A stretch of DNA of 64,000 nucleotides. Source: Schlesneria sp. DSM 10557 (GTDB lineage: Bacteria; Planctomycetota; Planctomycetia; Planctomycetales; Planctomycetaceae). Positions within the stretch are counted from its first letter, which is position 1, and each line of letters starts with the position of its first letter. Under the pieces are notes generated by a model. The model was not told the origin of the DNA and made no database searches. It saw only the letters and a program-made list of their open reading frames with translations. Positions 1 to 7,400 of this stretch are shown here, one piece after another. A program made the position numbers and the translations under genes. The stretch lies in contig NZ_CP124747.1 in NCBI RefSeq assembly GCF_041860085.1, positions 1,364,001 through 1,428,000 of the forward strand. Direction: 5' to 3'.

Positions 1-309
1 CCGACGGGCGAGCGTTCTTCCCCAGTCCGATTCAGCTCACCAAGATCCTTACGGCAGGAATGCCCAAGTCACGCACCGCAGACCACAGCAGGTGAACTTG
101 CCCCACGTCGCGGATCGAGCCTGATAAACGTTCCTCGCTTGACCCCGCATCGCCGCAGTCCCAGCGGGTGAACATCTTGACGGCGGCATTGACTCGGATG
201 TTCCTCCGTCACATCTTACACTCAGCTTCATGGCCTGCCTCGGCGAGACGGAAAGCCAAACAGGCAAGCATCATCGCTGATAGCAAATTTGAGGAAAGGG
301 ATTCGTACG
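1..309. other. Left-edge stretch without a recognisable gene
   Basis: No reading frame here resembles a known family, and no partial gene enters from the left edge on either strand. The only open frame of note is a 72-codon minus-strand frame at 49-267 with an arginine-, serine- and cysteine-rich composition and no visible domain. The last 20 bases hold the ribosome-binding site GAGGAAAGG (291-299) of the TspO-like gene. Confidence 0.5.
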
Positions 310-717
310 ATGTCCTGGCTTGAATGGTACAACTCACTCGCAAAGCCAACCTGGACACCTGCGCCCGCCACGATCGGACTCATCTGGCGGATTCTCTATC
401 CGATCATCGCAATCAGTTTTGGATTCGTCTTCGTGCAGGCCGTGCGAAAAAAGATTCCGGTGTCCGTTGCCATTCCCTTCGCGATCAATCTGGTCGCCAA
501 TCTGATCTTCACACCGATTCAGTTCGGAATGCGAAACCTGCCACTGGCTGCCGTCGACATTCTCATCGTCTGGCTGACCCTCATCTGGTGCATGGTTGCC
601 GTCTGGAGGCACTACCGCTGGGTCGCATTTGCGCAGATCCCCTATTTCATCTGGGTCACGATCGCCACCTCGCTGCAGCTCTCGATCACCTGGATGAACT
701 CCGGCAAAGTCAATTGA
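310..717 (+). CDS. TspO/MBR family membrane protein
   Basis: Predicted 135-residue inner-membrane protein of the TspO/MBR (tryptophan-rich sensory protein) family, whose members bind porphyrins and related ligands. The N-terminal KPTWTPAP, a run of about five hydrophobic segments, NLIFTPIQFG in the middle and PYFIWVTIATSLQLSITWMN at the C-terminus follow the family pattern. It is somewhat shorter than the usual 155-170 residues. A TTG lies in frame at 289, but ATG 310 has GAGGAAAGG at a good distance upstream and is preferred. It stands alone, with 515 bases before the next gene. The SOUL heme-binding gene at 3.3 kb is another tetrapyrrole-related gene nearby, but a functional link is only a guess. 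Confidence 0.85.
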   Translation: MSWLEWYNSLAKPTWTPAPATIGLIWRILYPIIAISFGFVFVQAVRKKIPVSVAIPFAINLVANLIFTPIQFGMRNLPLAAVDILIVWLTLIWCMVAVWRHYRWVAFAQIPYFIWVTIATSLQLSITWMNSGKVN

Positions 718-1232
718 AACTTCATCGGCACGCATCCAGGGTCATCCAGGACAGCTCAATCCCTTTCCTTCAAAACGGGACAAAAGTCCGTTCCGTCGGC
801 GATGTCCAGGGTTCCCTCAGCAGCAGCCCGGCTCATCTCCTTTCCCCGGATCGGTCGCGATTGGCCGCTTCTCAAAACTTGAGAACGAAGCACGTTTGAA
901 CGACGTGATCATCTCGCTCGGGTGCGACAATCCGAACGCTGCGGGTGGATTCCGTCCGGTGTTCCTGGACGCCGCCAGAGCGATGCATTGACAGCAAGTC
1001 AACTCCAGCGCCGCTGACGTCATTTGCCTGGCATCAGGACGCAGCGATCTTGCAGGGGGACTGGACTGCCAACGATTCTCAGAAAAACCTGCGACTTTTT
1101 TGCATCCGATTTTGCCACGGCAGCGAAAACAGGTCTGAGCAGCTCAATCAGGAATGTCGCGACAAACTCTTAACAATCCCCAGGCGTTTCACCTCAGAAA
1201 CGTTCAGTCAAAATTTAGATGAAGGTTTCTCA
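718..1232. other. Intergenic region before the fasciclin gene
   Basis: No convincing gene. A frame stays open from 945 into the fasciclin gene, but its first 96 codons show no domain and no ribosome-binding site, so I treat it as leader. The region should contain the promoter of the fasciclin-sigma-anti-sigma group. I could not pick out a reliable -35/-10 pair. GAAGG at 1221-1225 is the ribosome-binding site of the fasciclin gene. Confidence 0.5.
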
Positions 1233-1721
1233 ATGAAGTCGTTTTCAGTTCGCATGCTCGTACTGGCTTTGGTCACAAGCTTCAGTGGTCTTCTGAGTGC
1301 AGAAGACAAGGCCAAAGATATCGTCGACACCGCCGTTGCCGCAGGCAGTTTCAAGACTCTGGCCGCCGCACTGACGGCCGCCGACCTCGTTGATACCCTG
1401 AAGGGGAAGGGTCCATTCACCGTCTTCGCCCCAACCGATGAAGCATTCGCGAAACTGCCGAAGGAAACACTGGAATCGCTGCTCAAGCCAGAGAACAAAA
1501 AGAAGCTGGCCTCGATCCTCACCTACCATGTTGTTCCCGGCAAAGTGCTGGCCAAGGACGTCGTCAAACTTTCGAACGCGAAAACCGCCCAGGGCTCATC
1601 AGTGAAAATTGTGGTCAAAGATGGCAAAGTAATGGTAGACGGTGCCAATGTGGTCAAGACGGATATCGAAACCAGCAACGGCGTGATTCACGTGATCGAC
1701 ACAGTGATCATCCCCAAATAG
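1233..1721 (+). CDS. Secreted fasciclin (FAS1) domain protein
   Basis: 162-residue exported protein made of a signal peptide (residues 1 to about 23, hydrophobic [15 protein letters not shown]) and one FAS1 domain. Box 1 is [11 protein letters not shown] (62-72), the conserved YH pair lies in LTYHVVPGK (98-99), and the domain closes with [15 protein letters not shown]1 domains act in adhesion at the cell surface. ATG 1233 is chosen because GAAGG sits seven bases upstream and a signal peptide follows directly. It precedes an ECF sigma factor and an RskA-like anti-sigma factor on the same strand. The same three protein types occur together around mpt70/mpt83-sigK-rskA in Mycobacterium tuberculosis, so it is probably a target of the neighbouring sigma factor. 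Confidence 0.93.
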   Translation: MKSFSVRMLVLALVTSFSGLLSAEDKAKDIVDTAVAAGSFKTLAAALTAADLVDTLKGKGPFTVFAPTDEAFAKLPKETLESLLKPENKKKLASILTYHVVPGKVLAKDVVKLSNAKTAQGSSVKIVVKDGKVMVDGANVVKTDIETSNGVIHVIDTVIIPK

Positions 1722-1749
1722 GTCCCTACTGACGGACAATCGAGTGTCT

Positions 1750-1777
1750 GCGAGGTCGGCAGCGATGCCGGCCTCGC
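1750..1777 (+). other. 12-bp hairpin with GCGA loop between fasciclin and sigma genes
   Basis: GCGAGGTCGGCA (1750-1761) pairs with TGCCGGCCTCGC (1766-1777) with one G-U pair, closed by a GCGA tetraloop. No T-run follows, so it is not a standard intrinsic terminator. It could protect the 3' end of the fasciclin message, lower read-through, or mask initiation at ATG 1785, which lies eight bases downstream. Confidence 0.6.
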
Positions 1778-1805
1778 TACGTTGATGAAAACAGGAGAGA
1801 TTGAA

Positions 1806-2372
1806 TTGCAAGCGCCGATACTTCCCCGTGTAGCGCAGGGTGAGACGAATGCGATCGATGAATGCATCGACCGATATGGTGGTCTTGTCTGGTCACTTGC
1901 CTGCAGACTGTCACCTTCGACTGCTGACGCTGAAGACGCCGTCCAGGAAATCTTTGTGGATTTGTGGCGTAATGCGGGACGGTTTCGCGAAGAACTTGGC
2001 ACGGAGGCAACCTACATTTCCGTCCTCGCGCGACGACGATTGATTGATCGGCTGCGGAAGATTCGTCGGAATCCCGAGCCACAATCCATTGAAGAGGCGG
2101 AGATTGACCTCCCCGCTCCCAAGCCGGTCTCCAGGCTTGAACTCGCAGAAGACGGAACACGGGCAACGGCCTGCCTCGAAAAACTTCGCCAGAACGAACG
2201 CGAAGTACTGGAACTTTCGATCTATCACGGTTTGACTCAATCTCGAATCGCAGAGCGGACTGGCGTTCCATTGGGTACGGTGAAATCACTGATTCGCCGC
2301 GCCCTGGTTCAGCTGCGCAACTGCATGCAGTTTGGTCGCCAGCTTGGTGTGGAGGGGGGGGTGCCCCTATGA
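1806..2372 (+). CDS. ECF-type RNA polymerase sigma factor
   Basis: 188-residue extracytoplasmic-function sigma factor. Region 2 covers about residues 20-90 (DRYGGLVWSLACRL, then DAEDAVQEIFVDLWRN). Region 4 covers about 130-180, with a helix-turn-helix in GLTQSRIAERTGVPLGTVKS. There is no region 3, as expected for the class. The start is uncertain. ATG 1785 has no ribosome-binding site and lies right behind a hairpin; TTG 1806 has GGAGAG (1794-1799) six bases upstream and gives an N-terminus LPRVAQGE typical of the group, so I prefer it. Its stop overlaps the start of the anti-sigma gene by four bases (ATGA), indicating translational coupling. Confidence 0.92.
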   Translation: MQAPILPRVAQGETNAIDECIDRYGGLVWSLACRLSPSTADAEDAVQEIFVDLWRNAGRFREELGTEATYISVLARRRLIDRLRKIRRNPEPQSIEEAEIDLPAPKPVSRLELAEDGTRATACLEKLRQNEREVLELSIYHGLTQSRIAERTGVPLGTVKSLIRRALVQLRNCMQFGRQLGVEGGVPL

Positions 2373-3169
2373 ACAATCCCGCAAATGGGGACAACGATCG
2401 TTGGGAAGAACTGCAAATCACGCGGTTATTGTTCGGACTCTCGCCAGACGAACAAACGGAATTTGATAGACTGGCAGAGCAGTCCCCTGTCGAACAGTTG
2501 CATCACTTCGAGCAGGTGGTTGCATCACTTGATCTCGCATGGTCGGATTCAACGTCAATGCCGCTGCCAGACCATCTTCGCAAGGCAATCAGATCGCGGG
2601 CTATTGAGGAACTGGGCGGTCCTGTCACCGTGCCGACCCGTCCGTCGGAACCAACCACAACCAGTTCGCCTCGATCCAGTAAGTTCCCGTGGCTGGTTGC
2701 GGCAGCGTGCCTGGCCATCACGATGCTGACACTCTTCAATTCGAAGCTGGATCCACTCGATCCTTCCACCGCGCTGGACTTGTCACAGCAACGTTTGAAA
2801 CTGATCTCGACAATCGACGATGTTGTCCAGGTGGACTGGGCGCCCGGTCCCACAGAGATTGCGAACGCCGCAGGGGACGTCGTCTGGAGTCCATCAGAGC
2901 AGTCCGGATTCATGCGTTTCCGTGGCCTGCCCGTTAATGATCCCACTCGGGAACAGTATCAGTTGTGGATCTTTGACAAGAACCAGGACGACAAGACTCC
3001 CATCGATGGCGGTGTTTTCGACATTTCGTCCGAACAGGAGGCGATCGTTTCTATTCATGCGAAGCTCAGGGTTCAAGAAGCCTACCTCTTCGCGGTGACG
3101 ATCGAGAAGCCTGGCGGTGTTGTGGTTTCGTCACGCGAACGATTGCCGCTGCTGGCTGAAGTCAAGTAG
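2369..3169 (+). CDS. RskA-like membrane anti-sigma factor
   Basis: 266-residue protein with a cytoplasmic N-terminal part (residues 1-105), one membrane segment (about 106-123, PWLVAAACLAITMLTLF) and an exported C-terminal domain of the anti-sigma-K (RskA) type. That domain shows QLWIFD near 197-202 and ends VTIEKPGGVVVSS. In this family the N-terminal part binds the sigma factor and regulated proteolysis releases it. The four-base overlap with the ECF sigma gene supports a cognate pair. The HxxxCxxC zinc motif common in other anti-sigma factors is not visible in the N-terminal part, as is usual for RskA-type proteins. Confidence 0.88.
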   Translation: MNNPANGDNDRWEELQITRLLFGLSPDEQTEFDRLAEQSPVEQLHHFEQVVASLDLAWSDSTSMPLPDHLRKAIRSRAIEELGGPVTVPTRPSEPTTTSSPRSSKFPWLVAAACLAITMLTLFNSKLDPLDPSTALDLSQQRLKLISTIDDVVQVDWAPGPTEIANAAGDVVWSPSEQSGFMRFRGLPVNDPTREQYQLWIFDKNQDDKTPIDGGVFDISSEQEAIVSIHAKLRVQEAYLFAVTIEKPGGVVVSSRERLPLLAEVK

Positions 3170-3321
3170 CTGCGGCATCGGTGCAGATTGTTGCCGACGA
3201 CATGATTAAGGTCCGCTGAGAGACAAGTCTGGCGCCCGTTTCAGCAACCCGCTGGACAGGATTCCTCGGGTTCAATGATGTGCAATCACCTCAACAAACT
3301 AAGATGGATTCAGGATCGACT

Positions 3322-4209
3322 ATGATGACACAATCAAGAGCAATGGCTTGCCTGATTGCATTTTGCACCGCTTCGTTCTTGTATTCCTCGCAGACCGGTC
3401 ACGGGGAGGATCGAGCCATGACTCCGGTCGAGGTCGCCGACAAATTGGATGCGGCATTGAGCACGGCGGAATCACTGCGTGACCCGGTGAAAGAGCTCGC
3501 GCACTTGCAAGCCGCGGCGTTGGAAGCGATGAACGCGGCACCGGCGAATGTGGTCCTGGCAGAGTCATTCACAAAAACGGCCACGTCGAAGGAGTCGGAT
3601 TCCAAGAAATTTGTCAAACAATGGCGGACCGCCATCAAAGAAGCACGCGACATTTTACGGTTCGAACCTCAAGAGGAAGCCCCCCGACCTGAGGGATTCC
3701 CGGAACTGACACCAGTTGGTGAGATCCGTCTGCAGCAGTACCCCAAATATCGACTCGCGAAAACCGAGATGACGCTGATTGAAGGACGGGCTTTCTGGAC
3801 TTTGTTCAATCACATCAAGGAGCGCGATATTGCAATGACTGCTCCGGTCGAGGTGACCTATGCGAGTAACGAAAAAGCGACCAAGAAGACGTCCATGTCA
3901 TTCCTTTATCGCACCACCGAGCAAGGCAGCCTCGGACCCGCCGACAAGGTTGAAGTGGTCGATATTCCCGCTCAGATGGTTATCAGCATCGGCATCCGTG
4001 GCACCGCAAATCGGGATCGCGTCTCAGAGGCCAGACGTCACCTCGATACGTGGCTGCTCGCACATCAGGACGAGTATGAATCGTGTGGCCCCCTGCGAGT
4101 GATGAGTCATAACAGTCCTTTCGTATCGGACAGCAAGCAATACTCCGAAGTACAGCTGCCCGTTCGCCTCAAGGACAGCCCCGCGGAAACGGCTCCGCGA
4201 CAAGATTAA
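3322..4209 (+). CDS. Exported SOUL-family heme-binding protein
   Basis: About 295 residues: a signal peptide (MMTQSRAMACLIAFCTASFL), a helical stretch of about 90 residues, and a C-terminal SOUL domain recognised by IRLQQYPKYRLAKTEM, IAMTAPVEVTY, MSFLYR and the terminal SKQYSEVQLPV. SOUL proteins bind heme or related porphyrins; the role in bacteria is poorly defined. GTG 3280 and ATG 3304 are alternative starts, but ATG 3322 places the signal peptide at the N-terminus. It is followed by a hairpin at 4221-4251 and is probably transcribed on its own. Confidence 0.85.
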   Translation: MMTQSRAMACLIAFCTASFLYSSQTGHGEDRAMTPVEVADKLDAALSTAESLRDPVKELAHLQAAALEAMNAAPANVVLAESFTKTATSKESDSKKFVKQWRTAIKEARDILRFEPQEEAPRPEGFPELTPVGEIRLQQYPKYRLAKTEMTLIEGRAFWTLFNHIKERDIAMTAPVEVTYASNEKATKKTSMSFLYRTTEQGSLGPADKVEVVDIPAQMVISIGIRGTANRDRVSEARRHLDTWLLAHQDEYESCGPLRVMSHNSPFVSDSKQYSEVQLPVRLKDSPAETAPRQD

Positions 4210-4220
4210 TCAGCAGGTTC

Positions 4221-4251
4221 CAAGCGAGGTTTAATTTTTTGACCTCGCTTG
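4221..4251. other. 10-bp perfect stem-loop with T-rich loop
   Basis: CAAGCGAGGT (4221-4230) and ACCTCGCTTG (4242-4251) are exact inverse complements around an 11-base loop containing six T. It lies 12 bases after the SOUL gene. The T-run is in the loop rather than after the stem, so terminator function is uncertain. Confidence 0.5.
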
Positions 4252-4424
4252 CAGGCAATCTCGGCCGTTTCCTGGCTGCTCGCTTCCCGAGTCCCCCGTG
4301 GAGGAAATCAGCAGCGGGAACAAACCTGATCCAGAGCAGATTTGCCTCGATCCACTGGCGGAATCGCATAGGTTCATTAACATGCGTTTCAGACTCGAAT
4401 CACGCCACAGAGAGAGTGCCAAAA

Positions 4425-7400
4425 ATGCTGAAACGGCCCCTGATTGTATTTCTTTATCTGGCCTCGCTGGTCCTTTCACCGGTTTCAGTAGTACACGCAG
4501 CCGACGACCTGTTCCGCGATGAGAATCTCGTTGCCTGGTGCATCGTTCCCTTCGATTCTAAGAAACGCGGTCCCGAAGACCGTGCGGCCATGCTCGAGAA
4601 GCTCGGCTTTTCGAAGTTCGCGTACGACTATCGTGCCGAGCATATTCCGACGTTCGATGCAGAAATCGAAGCCTTGAAACGGCACAACGTCGAACTGACA
4701 GCCTGGTGGTTTCCCACCGTCTTGAACGACGAAGCGAAAATGACGCTCGAAGTCTTCAAGAAGCACAAAGTCACCCCGCAGCTTTGGGTCACCGGAGGGG
4801 GGGGCCCCACCGCAACCCCCCAGGAGCAGCGTCAGCGAGTCATCGACGAAGCAGCCCGGATTCGGCCAATCGCACTGGCGGCTGAACAGGCTGGCTGCAA
4901 GGTTGCTCTGTACAATCACGGCGGCTGGTTCGGACAGCCCGAGAATCAAATCGCGATCATCAAAGAACTGGAACTTCCCAATGTCGGAATCGTTTACAAC
5001 CAGCACCACGGACATGAGCACCTTGATCGCTTTCCCCAGCTTCTGAAGGCAATGCTGCCGTATCTCTACACGTTAAACCTCAACGGAATGGTGATCGACG
5101 GGGATAAAAAGGGGCAGAAGATTATCCAACTGGGTCAGGGTGATCTGGACCTCGCACTTCTGAAGGTAATTCGGGACAGCGGGTACAAAGGTCCGATCGG
5201 CATCCTGGGACATACCGACGATGATGCGGAAGAACGATTGCACGACAACCTGGATGGTCTCCATTGGTTGAAACCGCAACTCGCCGGCAAACCGGCAGGT
5301 CCCAAACCTGTCCCGCGAACTCCCGTCCCGGTGCCACAAGCCGCACTCCCCCGAGTCACCCCCGCCGACCGACTGACGGCAGGCAAATTTGGACGCGCTT
5401 TCAATGCCGCGGGAGGCGGTGTCTCTGTCGCCGCGCAAGAAGGTTTTCGGCAGTTTCCCCTGACCGTCGAATGCTGGACACAACTGACGGACAAGGGCCC
5501 CTACAACATCCTGGTTGCGCACGAAGACAAGTCGTCAGGGACGCATTGGGAACTCTTCTCGATGGCCGGTAATGGTCATCTGACGGTTTACACGCCCGGG
5601 TTTACTCCTGACCACTGCCATTCCACTGCCAATATCTGCGACGGGAAATGGCATCATGTGGCGATGGTCCTGGAAGCGGATCGCATTCGATTGTTTGTCG
5701 ATGCCAGGCAAGTTGCCAGCCAGCCAGTCCAGCGCACTGACAGGCAAACCGTCCCTGGAGGACTGGCGATCGGCAGCCTCGTCGATCAGGGGATCGGATG
5801 CAGTGGTCTGATTGATGAGGTACGTATTTCACGCGGCGTTCGGACGTTTGAGGCCTCCCCTTCCGGCCCCTTTGAAGTCGACGAGACGACGCTGGGGCTT
5901 TGGCACTTCGATGAACTGAAGGATGAAAAGCATTTTGACGACGCCACCGGCAAGAGCGCGGCCTCTGTGACTCAGGCTGCCGCTGCCGCCGGTCCCCCGT
6001 CAAAAAAAAAGGATCGAATTGAAGGACATTGGGGCGAAGATGCACTCGGTTTTCGGTGGACCGAAGAAGATTCACGCGATGATCGTTTTGGCCAGATGGA
6101 TACTGGCCCCTTCTTCAGCGGATCAATTACCGGCCCGGGCGGTACCGTCTACAAGGGGATTGTTGTCCGTGTCGGTCCAGAGCAGACGGATGCCGTTCTT
6201 TATGACACGGAACTGATGCGCGCCTCGGCCGGATGGAAGGGCTTTATCCGGTTCGATGCCGCTCGATTCGGAATTATTGTTCCTCCCCGAATTGAGGGCG
6301 ACGTCACGTTCACAAATCCGTTGCTGGCAGGAGTGTCGCGCGATGGTCAGTTCACGAACCATCGTCAGGAGAACCCCTATGGGCCCCTTCCCAAAACGGA
6401 AGCTCACTACGAAGGGCTTTACCGACACGAACAGCGTGTAATCCTCAAATTCACTGTCGGCTCAAAAGAGACTTCCAAGGCCGGTTCCCAAGCACCGACA
6501 GTTCTGCTGGAGTCCCCCTGGCGCGAGTCGGCTGAAGGGATCAGTGCCCTCAGTCGAACCATCTCCATCGGTCCTTCCGACACTCCGATTTCGATCCTGG
6601 CGGCGGATGGCTCGGCACGGGTCCGACTGATCAAATCGAAAGAGAATGCAACTCTGACGCGGGGACCAGACGGAGCTCACGTGCTGACCGTTGCTCCGCA
6701 TGCAGGCCAGGTCCTGGTGAAGCTACTGATCGGGTCTCCTGCTTCGGACGAAGTCGCCTTCGAGCGTCTGGCGGCGTCTTCGTCCGCAGCGGAAGAACTG
6801 GCGAAACTGATGACCCCCGGTCCCACGATCTGGGGCGAGCCCCTCGTCACGGTCGGTGAAGTCGCGAAGGACACGGCCCCCTACGTCATCGACACAATCA
6901 CGGTCCCATTTGAGAACCGATTTAACGCATTGATGTTCTGCGGAGGTCACGACTTTCTGCCTGATGGCCGGGCTGTCGTCTGTACCCTGCATGGAGACGT
7001 CTGGCTGGTCGACGGAATCGATGACAAGCTGGCAAAAATCACCTGGCGTCGCTTTGCCACCGGCTTGTTCCAGCCGCTGGGCGTGAAGGTGATTCATCGG
7101 GAAAAAGGAACCGGGAAAAGCGCGAGTCCAAATGAAATCTACGTCGTCGGTCGGGATCAGATAACGCGTCTTTACGACATCAACAATGATGGCGAGGCCG
7201 ACTACTACGAGAACTTCAACAACGATGCGTATGTGTCTCTCAACGGCCACGAGTACGTCGCGTGTCTCGAAACGGATCGTGCCGGGAATTTTTACTACGT
7301 CAAAGGGAACTGTAATTCGGCCATACCTCACGATGGATCGCTGCTGAGAGTCTCGGCGGACGGACAGAAACTGGACGTTTATGCGACAGGGTTTCGCAAT

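Noticed and set aside
324-899. 191-codon plus-strand frame overlapping the TspO-like gene
   Set aside because: Out of frame with a recognised family member and rich in Arg, His and Ser, as expected for a shadow.
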